Assembly (NCBI RefSeq): GCF_019802285.1
Contig: NZ_JAIEUJ010000002.1
Span: forward strand, 372,001 to 436,000
Reading direction: 5' to 3'
Length of the DNA stretch: 64,000 nucleotides
Source: Novilysobacter antarcticus
GTDB lineage: Bacteria > Pseudomonadota > Gammaproteobacteria > Xanthomonadales > Xanthomonadaceae
This document shows, one piece after another, positions 1-10,400 of this stretch. A model generated the notes under the pieces. That model had not been told where the DNA came from and did not search any database. It saw nothing but the letters and a program-made list of their open reading frames with translations. Both the position numbers and the translations under genes were made by a program. Numbering within the stretch: position 1 is the first letter of the stretch; each line of letters starts with the position of its first letter.

Positions 1-336
1 ATCGCCGGTTTCTCGCGCCAGCAGCAGCAGTTCCTCGCCGCCGTGATCCGCACCCAGCGCCGCAAGATTCCCAAACACGTCTTCGACGCCCTGCCCGACC
101 GCCTGCTGCCGGCGGCGCGGCATACCGCCGCGTTGTTGCGCCTGGCGGTGCTGATCCATCGCGCCCACGAAGCAGACCCTATACCGCGGCTCGACGCCCA
201 GGTCGACGATGATCGACTTACGCTGACGCTCGACGAGCGCTGGTTCGACGCCCGTCCGCTATTGAAGGCCGACCTGGACGACGAGCCAGCCAAGATCGCT
301 CCGCTGGGAATCAGCCTGCGGTTGCAGACGCGATAA
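1..336 (+). CDS. ppx: Exopolyphosphatase, C-terminal fragment (gene runs off the left edge)
   Basis: The frame is open from base 1 and ends at a stop at 334-336, giving the last 111 residues. The piece begins with GFSRQQQQFLAAVIRTQRRK, which resembles the C-terminal helical region of Ppx/GppA phosphatases. Ppx removes terminal phosphates from polyphosphate chains in the cytoplasm. The catalytic ASKHA-fold part lies outside the window, so Ppx cannot be told from GppA by active-site residues; Ppx is preferred on the tail. It converges with opgH, and the two 3' ends overlap by 26 bp. Confidence 0.75.
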   Translation: MAGFSRQQQQFLAAVIRTQRRKIPKHVFDALPDRLLPAARHTAALLRLAVLIHRAHEADPIPRLDAQVDDDRLTLTLDERWFDARPLLKADLDDEPAKIAPLGISLRLQTR

Positions 337-2320
337 CGCCGTTACCGGCCTGGTGCTCGGGCTCGGCTGCCGGTCGCGCCAGGCCGCTGCGCAGGCCTTG
401 CACGCGGGTCAGGATCGGTGGCGGCGACACTTCCTCGGGGGTGAGGAAGATGCCCCAGCGACGCAGCCGGCTGCCGGCTTCCGGGGCCGCCGTGAGTGCC
501 ACCACCGGCATCGACAGCACCAGACCCAGCAACACCGGCGACATCCAGAGCATCAGCGATGGCGACACCGCAAAGCTCCATGCGGCCACGACTACGCCGC
601 ACACGGTGACGCCGCCGTAGCGCTGCCACAGCTCGGCACGGGTCAGCGTGCCGTCATCGCGGCGCTGACTCTCCCAGCCCGAATCACGTCCGGCCAGCAC
701 CTCGATCACGCCGCGCGACTGCACGTACATCGTCACCGGCGCCATCAGCGTGGTCAGCAGCGTCTCGACGAGCACGCCGGCGGTCAGGCGCAGTGCACCA
801 CCGCAGCTCCGTCGCGCCCACGGATCGGTCAGGGCAAGAATGAAGCCCAGCAACTTCGGTCCCAGCAGCAAGGACATGGTGAGCATGAACACCCAGAAGA
901 AGCGCTCCATGCCCTTGGGTCCGGTCCAATCCGACGCCGAGCCGAGGCCCGGAAACACCAGCGAGTCCCACTGCAGGCCCGAGCTGGCCATCGTCATCAC
1001 CAGCCCGATCAGCATCAGCGCCCCCCAAAGCGGCGCGGTGATGTAGTGGCCAATCCCGGTAAGCAGGTGCCAACGGCTGACCCAGTGCAACCCCCTGGCC
1101 GGAATTACGCCGCCGTGCTGCAGGTTGCCCTGGCACCAGCGCCGGTCCCGAACCAGCATGTCGGTCAGCGACGGCGGGCCTTCCTCATAACTTCCGCCCA
1201 GCGCAGGCACCAGATGCACCTCCCAGCCGCCACGACGCAACAGGGCGGCCTCGACAAAATCGTGGCTGAGGATGCTGCCACCGAACGGGCGCGATCCCGG
1301 CAATTCGGGTAGTCCGGCGCAGGAGGCGAATGCGGCGGTGCGAATGATCGCGTTGTGGCCCCAGTAGTTGCCCTCGGTGCCATGCCACCACGCGTTGCCA
1401 TGGGCCAGCACCGGACCGTACACACGGCCGGCGAACTGCTGCATGCGGCCGAAGACGGTGCTGCCATTGACCACCACCGGCAGGGTCTGGATCAGGCCGA
1501 CTTCGGGATGCCGCTCCATGGCAGCGGCAAGCCGGTTGATCGCCTTGCCGGTCATCAGGCTGTCGGCGTCCAGAATCAGCATCTGGGGGTAGGCTGCGCC
1601 GAAGCGCCGCACCCATTCGGCGATATTGCCGGCCTTGCGATCGATGTTTTCCGGACGATGCCGGTAATACAGGCGCACGTGGCCACCGAGCACGTCCCGC
1701 AGGCGATGGAATGCGGCCAGTTCGCGCTGCTGCAACTCGGGTCGGGTGGTGTCGCTGAGCACGAAGAAGTCGTACGCGTCGGCGCGGCGGGTTTTCAGCA
1801 CCGACTCGCAGATCGACTGCAACCCCGCCATCAGGCGCTCCGGATCCTCGTTGTAGGTGGGCATCAGCAGCGCGGTCCGGGTGGTCAGCGCGGGCAAGGG
1901 GCCGGCATCGACCACACCGAGCCGGCCGCGGCGGCGGTAGCCGTTGACGATCAACCCAAAGCCGGCGAGCGCGCTCATGAAGCCCTGCGCCACCCAGACG
2001 AACAGCGCCGCGAACAGCAACAGGCTCAGCCACTCCAAGCCGCTGTGGCCGCCCCCCCGCATGGCCCACCACAGCTGGTAGGTGGCGAGCAGGGTCAGCC
2101 CCGCGGTGCCCCCAAGCACGATAAGGCGGCGCCACACGATGTCCACCGGCGTGCCGGACAGACGCGCGGGCGCAGGGGCGGCCTCGTCGAAGGACTGCAC
2201 GGGCATTTCCAGCGGGGCTTCCACAGGGAGCATCCCCGCGTCCGCGGAACCGGGACGGCGGTCGCCCGCCTCCTTTCGGGGCACGGTGTGCGGGTCTTTG
2301 CGGCAGTAAACCTTGCTCAT
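311..2320 (-). CDS. opgH: Glucans biosynthesis glucosyltransferase H
   Basis: This inner-membrane GT2-family glucosyltransferase uses UDP-glucose to build the backbone of osmoregulated periplasmic glucans. The 669-residue protein has an N-terminal membrane segment near residues 60-85. The GT2 core shows MPTYNEDPERL and the metal-binding DADS in LILDADSLMTG, followed by HDFVEAALLRRGGW and the acceptor-site RRWCQGN (Q-x-x-R-W family motif). Several hydrophobic segments follow. It is shorter than the roughly 850-residue E. coli protein, mostly at the N terminus, as is common in Xanthomonadaceae. The start at 2320 forms an ATGA overlap with the opgD stop, so translation is probably coupled. An in-frame ATG at 2329 is an alternative. 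Confidence 0.93.
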   Translation of the reverse strand: MSKVYCRKDPHTVPRKEAGDRRPGSADAGMLPVEAPLEMPVQSFDEAAPAPARLSGTPVDIVWRRLIVLGGTAGLTLLATYQLWWAMRGGGHSGLEWLSLLLFAALFVWVAQGFMSALAGFGLIVNGYRRRGRLGVVDAGPLPALTTRTALLMPTYNEDPERLMAGLQSICESVLKTRRADAYDFFVLSDTTRPELQQRELAAFHRLRDVLGGHVRLYYRHRPENIDRKAGNIAEWVRRFGAAYPQMLILDADSLMTGKAINRLAAAMERHPEVGLIQTLPVVVNGSTVFGRMQQFAGRVYGPVLAHGNAWWHGTEGNYWGHNAIIRTAAFASCAGLPELPGSRPFGGSILSHDFVEAALLRRGGWEVHLVPALGGSYEEGPPSLTDMLVRDRRWCQGNLQHGGVIPARGLHWVSRWHLLTGIGHYITAPLWGALMLIGLVMTMASSGLQWDSLVFPGLGSASDWTGPKGMERFFWVFMLTMSLLLGPKLLGFILALTDPWARRSCGGALRLTAGVLVETLLTTLMAPVTMYVQSRGVIEVLAGRDSGWESQRRDDGTLTRAELWQRYGGVTVCGVVVAAWSFAVSPSLMLWMSPVLLGLVLSMPVVALTAAPEAGSRLRRWGIFLTPEEVSPPPILTRVQGLRSGLARPAAEPEHQAGNGVIASATAG

Positions 2321-3906
2321 GCGGTCCATCGATACAACCAGGTTTCAGAAAGCGGGGATCCGTCCGTGGCCAGCAAACGCGCGCGCAACTCGATAACCGG
2401 CTCGCTGCCGGGATCAAGCTCGAATGCGATGCGCCAGGTGCCGGCCACGGCGCCGGGCTGGGCCACGACGTTGGCGACGCGCCCAGCGCTGGCTTCCACT
2501 TCAGCGCGCGGCTCGCGCGCGCCCGCGGCATCCTGAAGGCTGCCGCCGCCAAGATCAATGACGAACCGACGCGCGCCGACTCCGGCGCCGGCAGCTGGCG
2601 GCAGCTCCGGCGCGGGCACCACGCCGCCGACCCGGGTGGCTTCCACCCGGGCCAGGGCCGGATTCCATGGATGCCGGTCGCACCAGTGCAGGCGGTAGTC
2701 GAAGCGATGCTCGCGACCGGCGTCCAGCGTCTGCCGCGGGCGCCAGAAGGCGACGATGTTGTCGTGGTATTCGTCAGCGGTGGGGATCTCAAACAGGTGC
2801 ACGGCGCCTTCGCCCCAGTCGCCCTGCGGCTCCACCCACGCGCTGGGACGCAGGTCGTAGCGCGCTTCGCTGTCACCAAAATCGTTGAATGTGCGCTTGC
2901 GCTGCATCAGGCCGAACCCGCGGGGCTGGCGGTCCAGGAACAGGCTCTCCTGCACCGACGCCGGATTGCGCAGCGGTCGCCACAGCTGCTCGCCGGCACC
3001 GTTCAACAGGGCCAGGCCATCGGAGTCGTGCACCGCTGCCCGATAGTCGTCGATCCCCACCCGGTCGCCGGCGTCGAACTGGAACATGCTGGTCAGCGGC
3101 GCGATGCCGGCCTGGGCCAGGTCGACCCGCGGGTACAGCCGCATGCTGACGTCGAAGACCGAGTCGGCGCCCGGGTGGATGACAAAGGCGAATGCAGCCG
3201 CAGCGCTCGGACTGTCCATCAAGGCGTGGACACGGATCTGCGCGGCGCCCGGCGCCGGCCGTTCCAGCCAGAACGCCTTGAAGAACGGGAATTCCTCACC
3301 GGCCGGGTCGGCCGTGCGCAATGCCAGTCCGCGGGCGGACAGGCCGTAGCGTTGGCCACGCCCGACGGCACGGAAATAGCTCGCGCCAAGGAAGGCGCAG
3401 ACCTCATCGAAGTAGTCGGGCCGGTTGATTGGCGCATGCAGGCGGAAGCCGGCAAAACCCAGGTCCGTTGCCGCGGGCTTCGCTGCTGCGCCAAAGGTGA
3501 ACATGTCCGGGCTGTAGGCCAGGGGTCGGGCAACGCCGGCGACCACTTCGTTGATTTCCACACGTTGCGCGTGCAGGAACCCACGGTGGAAGAACTGAGC
3601 CTGGAACGGCCGTCCCTCGCCGCGCCACAGTGAATGCGACGGATCAAAGCGGATATCGCGGTACTCGTCGTAGGCAATGCGCCGCAGCGCCTCTGGCAAG
3701 TCGCCGGCAGGCGGGCGGAACCTCTGCGCCGCCAGCTCGCGCGCCAAGGCCGGTACGGTCTCGGCGCCGAACGCCGTGCCCGCCGATTGCGCAGCCGTCT
3801 GCACACCCTCGTCCAGCAGCAGGGACAAAGGCGATCCCAGCACCGGACGCCCGAGGGCAGCCAGCGGCAGCGACAAACCCGCGATCAGCAGTTCACGACG
3901 ATCCAC
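2317..3906 (-). CDS. opgD: Periplasmic glucan biosynthesis protein, OpgD/OpgG family
   Basis: OpgD/OpgG proteins act in the periplasm on the linear glucan made by OpgH. The 529-residue protein shows family blocks such as FDPSHSLWRGEGRPFQAQFF, NRPDYFDEVCAFLGASYFRA and AFWRPRQTLDAGREHRFDYR. The proposed GTG start at 3906 places VDRRELLIAGLSLPLAALG at the N terminus. This resembles a twin-arginine signal and favours OpgD (Tat-exported) over OpgG (Sec-exported). No good Shine-Dalgarno is seen and the frame is open far upstream, so the start is uncertain. It overlaps opgH by 4 bases and forms an operon with it. Confidence 0.85.
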   Translation of the reverse strand: MDRRELLIAGLSLPLAALGRPVLGSPLSLLLDEGVQTAAQSAGTAFGAETVPALARELAAQRFRPPAGDLPEALRRIAYDEYRDIRFDPSHSLWRGEGRPFQAQFFHRGFLHAQRVEINEVVAGVARPLAYSPDMFTFGAAAKPAATDLGFAGFRLHAPINRPDYFDEVCAFLGASYFRAVGRGQRYGLSARGLALRTADPAGEEFPFFKAFWLERPAPGAAQIRVHALMDSPSAAAAFAFVIHPGADSVFDVSMRLYPRVDLAQAGIAPLTSMFQFDAGDRVGIDDYRAAVHDSDGLALLNGAGEQLWRPLRNPASVQESLFLDRQPRGFGLMQRKRTFNDFGDSEARYDLRPSAWVEPQGDWGEGAVHLFEIPTADEYHDNIVAFWRPRQTLDAGREHRFDYRLHWCDRHPWNPALARVEATRVGGVVPAPELPPAAGAGVGARRFVIDLGGGSLQDAAGAREPRAEVEASAGRVANVVAQPGAVAGTWRIAFELDPGSEPVIELRARLLATDGSPLSETWLYRWTA

Positions 3907-4072
3907 ACAGATACCGGAAATGGGAAAAACGACCAGCCTAGGCGCTCCCCCATTAATGTTCGGCAACAAGGCGTCGAAGTGCTGGCAAAACAAGAGCCGG
4001 CCGACGCGGTTTCCCCAGTCCGGTTTTGAGTGAGTCCGCGTCTTGCACGCCGGACGAAACGCGTGGCTGGTA

Positions 4073-4732
4073 CTAGTAGCCGCGCTCCAGCGGCCGCGTC
4101 CATGCGACCTGTCGCGCTGGCGGGAACTCCCCGCTTTCCGGCCCCGCTGGCGGGCCAAGTGGCAACGCCAGACTGCGTGTGTAGCCACGCCGCCGCCAGA
4201 ACGCCTCGTTGCTGCGGCCGAACGGCGGCCGCCGGGGATCGATGTCGTCGCGCTCAGTCGATGCGAAAACGGTGGTCTCGAAGCCTCCAAGCGACCGCGC
4301 ATGATTTTCGCGCTCGCTGAAGAAGCGATGCCCCAACTGCCTGCCGCGGTAGGCGGGCAGGAGAACCGAGCCGGCCAGCACGAACGCGGTCGCGGCATCG
4401 CGCCCGGCAAGATCAAAGGCCTGGCGGATCGCTCCGTGGTCGTCTTCCAGCGGCAGACCCAGGGCAGCGCCAACGATCTGGTCCCCATCCATCACCAGCA
4501 CGGCGATGCTGCGCCACGCCCGCGCGCACGGTTCAAGCCGCGCCCGCTCGGCGGACGCGTCGCCATCGTGCAGGTCCGGCCAGGCCTGGAGCACCACCGC
4601 CCGCAATCGTGCAATGTCATGGAGCACCGCTGCAACGGCTGAGCCGGTGACGCAGCGCACCTCCAGCGCGCGCTGGCTGGGGTGGCCATCGTGGCGGGAG
4701 CGGGATTCCGTAAGTGGGGTCATGCCGGACAT
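4073..4732 (-). CDS. GNAT-family N-acetyltransferase
   Basis: The 219-residue protein has a GNAT fold. The acetyl-CoA-binding segment is VLAGSVLLPAYRGRQLGHRF (the R/Q-x-x-G-x-G/A region), and the end carries SNEAFWRRRGYTRS, the usual final strand. The substrate cannot be predicted. The start is set at ATG 4732; a second ATG at 4723 is possible. The same frame stays open to 4870, but that part reads as intergenic sequence. A possible -10 (TACACT on the minus strand, 4775-4780) lies upstream. It diverges from rlmJ, with opgD downstream on the same strand. Confidence 0.7.
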   Translation of the reverse strand: MSGMTPLTESRSRHDGHPSQRALEVRCVTGSAVAAVLHDIARLRAVVLQAWPDLHDGDASAERARLEPCARAWRSIAVLVMDGDQIVGAALGLPLEDDHGAIRQAFDLAGRDAATAFVLAGSVLLPAYRGRQLGHRFFSERENHARSLGGFETTVFASTERDDIDPRRPPFGRSNEAFWRRRGYTRSLALPLGPPAGPESGEFPPARQVAWTRPLERGY

Positions 4733-4881
4733 GCGGTCGTCCCCGCGGTTGATGGGCGATACCTGACGACGCCGAGTGTAGGTCACGAAAAGCGCTTTTG
4801 GTGCGGCGCCACCTGTTGTCCACGGAGCCCGGGTCCCGGCTCGCCAGGCAAAACCGCGCGCAGTCAGCACCGCCGCCGGGA

Positions 4882-4887
4882 TACCCT
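4882..4887 (+). promoter_or_regulatory. Candidate -10 element of rlmJ
   Basis: TACCCT lies exactly 6 bases before the rlmJ ATG, so transcription would begin at or next to the start codon. No Shine-Dalgarno sequence is visible. It belongs to a set of similar sites in this window. Confidence 0.45.
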
Positions 4888-4893
4888 GTGCGG

Positions 4894-5751
4894 ATGAACT
4901 ATCGCCACGCCTTCCATGCCGGCAACCATGCCGACGTCCTCAAACACATCACCACCCTGGCCGTGTGCGATGCGCTGCTCGCCAAACCATCGCCGCTGTT
5001 TGCCCTGGACACCCACGGCGGACGCGGCCTTTACGCGCTGGACAGCAACTCCGCCCAGCGCACCGGAGAAGCCGAGGCCGGCATTGGTCGCCTGATTGCC
5101 GAAGCACCGCGCCATCCGGCAATCAGCCGCTATCTGGCCGCGGTCAAGGCGTGCAGGGCGCAGCACGGCCCCACAAGTTATCCGGGCTCGCCGTGGCTGC
5201 TCGCGCACGCATTGCGCGAGGAAGACCGGATCGCGGTATGCGAGCTGTTGCCCGAGGAAGCCGCGCAACTGAAGACCAACTTTGCCGGCGATTCCCGTGT
5301 CGCTACCCACACCCGGGACGGCTACGGGGCGATGAAGGCCCTGTTGCCACCTCGTCTGGGCGAGCTGCGCTACAACCGCGGACTGGTGCTGATCGACCCT
5401 CCCTATGAAGCGCAACTGCAGGAGTTCGACACCATCATTGCCGCGCTGCGCGATGCGCTGGTGCGCTGGCCCAACGCCTGCTACGCGGTCTGGTATCCGA
5501 TCAAGCTGCGGCGGTCGCTGAACCAGTTCTTCCGCCGCGCCGCCACGCTACCGGTGAAGTCATCGCTGCTGGCCGAGCTCATGATCCATCCGGACGACTC
5601 GCCACTGCGCATGAATGGGAGCGGCATGCTCATCGTCAACCCGCCGTGGCAGTTCGACACTACGATGCGCGAAGTGCTGCCGCTGCTGCAGAAAGCGCTG
5701 GCCGGAGGCGACGGGTCGTGGCGGGTGGAGTGGCTGAAACAGGCCGACTGA
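4894..5751 (+). CDS. rlmJ: 23S rRNA (adenine(2030)-N6)-methyltransferase
   Basis: RlmJ methylates A2030 of 23S rRNA using S-adenosylmethionine. The 285-residue protein begins MNYRHAFHAGNHADVLKH, nearly the family signature, which fixes the start at 4894. The SAM-dependent fold shows LDTHGGRGLYALD (motif I region), and the catalytic D-P-P-Y motif is in LVLIDPPYE near residue 170. The frame is open upstream to 4798, but nothing there matches the family. It stands alone between a divergent GNAT gene and a convergent cation transporter. Confidence 0.93.
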   Translation: MNYRHAFHAGNHADVLKHITTLAVCDALLAKPSPLFALDTHGGRGLYALDSNSAQRTGEAEAGIGRLIAEAPRHPAISRYLAAVKACRAQHGPTSYPGSPWLLAHALREEDRIAVCELLPEEAAQLKTNFAGDSRVATHTRDGYGAMKALLPPRLGELRYNRGLVLIDPPYEAQLQEFDTIIAALRDALVRWPNACYAVWYPIKLRRSLNQFFRRAATLPVKSSLLAELMIHPDDSPLRMNGSGMLIVNPPWQFDTTMREVLPLLQKALAGGDGSWRVEWLKQAD

Positions 5752-5763
5752 GGCCACCCGCGC

Positions 5764-6684
5764 TCATACCCCCGCGCGCACGTCGGGCTCGAAAAAGCTC
5801 CAGCGCACCTCGGGAAACGCCTCTTTCATGGCCTTCTCGATCGTGTTGATCTGATCCACCAGCAGCGGCACGTCCTTCTCTTCGCGCATCTGCGCCTGCA
5901 CCGAGACCATCGCCTCGTTGCCCAGCTGCATGGTGATCAGGCTGATCACCCGGGTGATTTCCGGTCGGCCGTCGAGGAACTGGCGGATCTGGCGCTGACG
6001 CGCCGGATCCACGCTCTGGCCAATCAGCATCGCCTTGATCTCGATCGCCACCAGAACCGCAACCACGATCAGCAAGGCGCCAATCCCCAGCGTGCCGAGG
6101 GCATCCCACAGCGGGTTTCCGGTGATGATCGTCGCCAGTACTGCCAGCAAGGCAAACGCCAGTCCAACCAGCGCTGCCAGGTCCTCGCCGAAGATCACCA
6201 CCAGTTCGGCCTGGCGGCTTTCCCGGAACCACCGCCACAGGCTGCGATGGCCGCGCGACTTGTTTACCTCCTGCAGGCAGGTCCGCAACGAAATGCCTTC
6301 GGCGATGATCGCGAATACCAGCACGGCCACTGCCCACCACAGGCTGCTCCCGGCTTCGGTTTCGCCGGCACGCAGTTTATGCACGCCCTCGTAAAGCGAA
6401 AACATTCCGCCCACCGTGAACAGCATGACCGCGACCAGAAACGACCAGAAGTAGACCTCGCGCCCGTGGCCAAGCGGATACTCCGGCGAGGGTGGCTGGC
6501 GGGCCTGTTTCATCCCCAGCAGCAGCAGCAGCTGGTTGCCGCAATCGGCGAGGGAGTGGATAGTCTCGGCCAGCATCGCGCTGGAGCCGGTGAAAAACGC
6601 GGCCGCCCCCTTGGCCACTGCGATGGCGAAATTCGCAGACAGGGCGAACAGGATCGCGCGGGTCGAGTCTCCACTTCCGGACAT
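5764..6684 (-). CDS. Cation diffusion facilitator family transporter
   Basis: This is a 306-residue inner-membrane CDF protein, probably a proton-driven exporter of a divalent metal. The first metal-site motif is visible in AETIHSLADCGNQ (H-x-x-x-D). The second site, normally H-x-x-x-D, reads FGEDLAALVG, as in the SLC30A9-like subgroup, so metal specificity is unclear. About six hydrophobic segments precede a C-terminal cytoplasmic domain. The start at 6684 is supported by a Shine-Dalgarno AAGGGA 9 bases upstream. It converges with rlmJ, with 12 bp between the stops. Confidence 0.85.
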   Translation of the reverse strand: MSGSGDSTRAILFALSANFAIAVAKGAAAFFTGSSAMLAETIHSLADCGNQLLLLLGMKQARQPPSPEYPLGHGREVYFWSFLVAVMLFTVGGMFSLYEGVHKLRAGETEAGSSLWWAVAVLVFAIIAEGISLRTCLQEVNKSRGHRSLWRWFRESRQAELVVIFGEDLAALVGLAFALLAVLATIITGNPLWDALGTLGIGALLIVVAVLVAIEIKAMLIGQSVDPARQRQIRQFLDGRPEITRVISLITMQLGNEAMVSVQAQMREEKDVPLLVDQINTIEKAMKEAFPEVRWSFFEPDVRAGV

Positions 6685-6825
6685 GGCGTCATTTCCCTTC
6701 AAGGACGGCGAGTCTAGCACCGGCAAATGCATGCTCAGCGTGGCTTTGCGCGCCTAACCCAGGGCCGGACGCCGAGGTCCGGGTGATGAATGCGGCGTTT
6801 ACATGCGGTGTGCCACCATCTGCGT

Positions 6826-7377
6826 ATGAGTAGCCGTGAACGACTCCCCCCGTGGCATGAACGCCAGCGCTTGCCCAACGGGCGCGAACTGCTGATCCGC
6901 CCGATCCGACCGGAGGATGCGGAGCCCCTGCGTGCGGGCTTCTCGTTGCTCCAGCCCAACGAAATACGCCAACGGTTCCTGCACTCCATGAAGGAGCTCT
7001 CGCAGGAGTCGGTGGAACGCTTCACCCGGATCCAGCCGAAAACCGAGTTTGCCCTGGTTGCCGCCGAACCCCTGCCACCCGGCGAGGCGCTGGTCGGCGC
7101 CGTGGCCCGGATCTCGATCGACCCCAACGGTCGTGACGCGGAGTTTGCGATCCTGGTCAGCCACTTCATCGCCGGCATGGGCCTGGGACGCTATCTGATG
7201 ACCCGATTGGTGAAGTGGGCACGCGGCAAGCAAATTGAGCGCGTCTATGGCGACGTGTTCGAGCACAACCTTCCGATGCTCTCTTTGGCCGAGTCGCTGG
7301 GCTTCGTGCGCGAGTCCCAACAGGACGGGCTGGTCCGGGTCACCCTGCGACTGAACCCGGCGGACGGGGACCACTGA
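6826..7377 (+). CDS. GNAT-family N-acetyltransferase, PatZ C-domain-like
   Basis: The 183-residue protein begins with the pattern seen in stand-alone GNAT domains related to the C-terminal domain of protein acetyltransferases. Examples are LLIRPIRPEDAEPLRAGF and RFLHSMKELS. The acetyl-CoA site is FIAGMGLGRYLMTRLVKWAR near residues 108-127. The tail NLPMLSLAESLGFVRE is the typical GNAT end. The target is unknown. ATG 6826 is chosen because upstream residues do not fit the family. CACCAT sits 6 bases before the start and may be a weak -10. mfd follows 49 bp downstream. Confidence 0.75.
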   Translation: MSSRERLPPWHERQRLPNGRELLIRPIRPEDAEPLRAGFSLLQPNEIRQRFLHSMKELSQESVERFTRIQPKTEFALVAAEPLPPGEALVGAVARISIDPNGRDAEFAILVSHFIAGMGLGRYLMTRLVKWARGKQIERVYGDVFEHNLPMLSLAESLGFVRESQQDGLVRVTLRLNPADGDH

Positions 7378-7411
7378 CCTCCGAACCCGTACGCCAGCCG
7401 GCACCATCGTC

Positions 7412-7417
7412 TAAAAT
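7412..7417 (+). promoter_or_regulatory. Candidate -10 element of mfd
   Basis: TAAAAT ends 9 bases before the mfd ATG. Transcription would start about 3 bases upstream of the start codon, giving an almost leaderless message. Confidence 0.45.
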
Positions 7418-7426
7418 GGCCGGCTG

Positions 7427-10400
7427 ATGCCTGCCTCCCCCTCTCCAACACCGCCGCTGCCGAAAGCGGGCCATCTGCGTGCCTGGTGGCGCGCGCCGGC
7501 TTCACTCTCGGCCCTCGCCTTCCATATCGCCCGCGCCGCCGCCGCCCATCCCGGGCCGCTGCTGGCAATCGTGCGCGACAACCAGTCCGCGCAGCAGCTG
7601 GAAGCGGATCTGCACACCTTGCTGGGTGCCGGCGCGTCGGCCGGCGACGCCGCGCCACCAGGCAGCGACGCGGCATCGCTGCCGGTGCTGCACTTCCCGG
7701 ACTGGGAAACGCTGCCCTACGACCATTTCAGTCCGCACCCGGAAATCATCAGCCAGCGCCTGGCCACGCTGAACCGGTTGCCGCGGTTGCAGCGCGGCAT
7801 TGTCGTCGTGCCGGTGCAGACGCTGCTGCAGCGCCTTGCGCCGCTGCGCCACGTCGTCGGCGGCAGTTTCGATGTCACTGTCGGCCAGCGCCTCGATCTG
7901 GATGCCGAGCAGCGCCGGCTGCAGTCGGCCGGATACCACCACGTGCCGCAGGTGCTCGACCCGGGCGACTTCGCAGTCCGCGGCGGCTTGCTGGACGTCT
8001 ATCCAATGGGCGCATCGCGGCCGTTCCGGGTGGAGCTGCTGGATGACCAGATCGACACCATCCGCGGCTTTGACCCGGAGACCCAGCGCTCCGAGGACAA
8101 GATCGATGCTGTCAAGCTCCTGCCCGGCCGCGAACTGCCGCTGGACGAGGCCTCGCTGAAGCGGGCGCTGGACGCGCTGCGTGAACGCTTCGATCTGGAT
8201 ACCCGTCGCAGCGGCCTGTATCAGGACCTGAAGGCCGGCACGGCGCCTTCGGGCATCGAGTACTACCTGCCACTGTTCTTCGACCAGACCGCCACCCTGT
8301 TCGACTACCTGGATGAGGCGACGCTGCCGCTGCTGGGCGAAGGCGTCAACGAGGCCGCCGACGCGTTCTGGCGCCAGACCGGTGAGCGCTACGAGCAGCG
8401 CCGGCATGATCTGGAGCGGCCGCTGCTGCCGCCTGACGCGCTCTACCTGTCGCCGGACGCGCTGCGCGAACGGCTGAACCAGGTCGCGCGCATCGAGGTC
8501 TGCGGCGAGTCGCATCCGCAGAGTGCGCGCGCCGAAGTGCTGGCCAGCCAGCCAGCCCCCGCCCTGCCGATCAGTGCGCGTGACCAGGTCCCTGCCGGCG
8601 AGTTGAAATCCTTCCTCGACCACTATCCGGGCCGGGTCCTGATCGCCGCCGATTCGGCCGGACGCCGCGAGGCGCTGCTGGAGATCCTGCGCGCAGCGGA
8701 ACTGGAGCCGGAGGTGCTGCCGGACTTCCAAGCCTTCCTGCGCAGCAATCAGATCACCGCCAACGCAACGACGGGCGCTGCCGGCGACACCCGGTTCGCC
8801 ATCGCCGTCGCGCCGCTGGAGGACGGCTTCGCCCTGACCGCACCCGCGCTGGCGGTGCTGACGGAGCGGCAGCTGTTCCCCGAGCGCGCCACCCAGCCGC
8901 GTCGTCCCCGTCGTGCGGGACGTGAACCCGAAGCGATCGTCCGCGACCTGGGCGAGCTGTCCGAAGGCGCGCCGATCGTCCACGAAGATCACGGTGTGGG
9001 CCGCTACCGCGGGCTGGTCACGCTGGAGGCCGGTGGCGAGAAAAACGAATACCTGGAGATCGAGTACGCCAAGGGCGACCGCCTGTACGTGCCGGTCGGC
9101 CAGCTGCACCTGATCAACCGCTATTCCGGCGCATCGGTGGAAACCGCGCCACTGCACTCGCTGGGCGGTGAGCAGTGGAGCAAGGCCAAGCGCAAGGCGC
9201 AGGAAAAGGTCCGCGACGTCGCCGCCGAGCTGCTGGAGATCCAGGCCAAACGCCGGGCCCGCGCCGGACTGGCGATCGATTTGGACCGGGCGATGTACGA
9301 GCCGTTCGCGGCCGCGTTCCCGTTCGAGGAGACCCCCGACCAGCACGCCGCGATCGAGGCGGTGCTGCGCGACCTGCAATCCAGCCAGCCGATGGACCGG
9401 GTCGTGTGCGGCGACGTCGGCTTCGGCAAGACCGAGGTCGCTGTACGCGCAGCTTTTGCCACCGCCGCCGCCGGCAAGCAGGTCGCGGTGCTGGTACCGA
9501 CCACGCTGCTTGCCGAGCAGCATTACCGCAACTTCAGTGACCGCTTTGCCGACTGGCCGTTGAAGGTGGAAGTGCTGTCGCGCTTCAAGACCCCCAAGCA
9601 GATCAAGGCTGAACTGGAAAAGGCGGCCGAGGGCACGATCGATGTCATCGTCGGCACCCACCGGCTGCTGCAGAAGGACGTGCGCTTCAAGGATCTGGGT
9701 CTGGTCATCGTGGACGAGGAACAGCGCTTCGGCGTGCGCCAGAAGGAGGCGCTGAAGGCCTTGCGCGCCAACGTGCACCTGCTCACCCTGACCGCCACGC
9801 CCATCCCGCGCACCCTCAACATGGCGATGGCGGGACTTCGCGACCTGTCGATCATCGCCACCGCGCCGGCCCACCGCATGGCGGTGCAGACCTTCGTGGT
9901 GCCGTGGGACGACAGCCAGCTGCGCGAGGCATTCCAGCGCGAGATCTCCCGCGGCGGCCAGGCCTATTTCCTGCACAACGACGTGGAAAGCATCGGCCGC
10001 ATGCAACGCGAACTGGAAGCGCTGGTGCCGGAGGCGCGCATCGGCATCGCCCACGGCCAGATGCCCGAGCGCGAGCTGGAGCGGGTGATGCTCGACTTCC
10101 AGAAGCAGCGCTTCAACGTCCTGCTGTGCTCGACCATCATCGAGTCGGGGATCGACATCCCCAACGCCAATACCATCATCATCAACCGCGCCGACAAGTT
10201 CGGTCTGGCCCAGCTGCACCAGTTGCGCGGCCGCGTCGGCCGCTCGCACCACCGCGCCTACGCCTACCTGGTCGTGCCGGACACGCGCTCGATCAGCGCC
10301 GATGCGAAGAAACGCCTGGATGCGATCGCGGCGATGGACGAACTGGGCGCCGGTTTCACCCTGGCCACCCACGACCTGGAGATCCGCGGGGCCGGCGAAT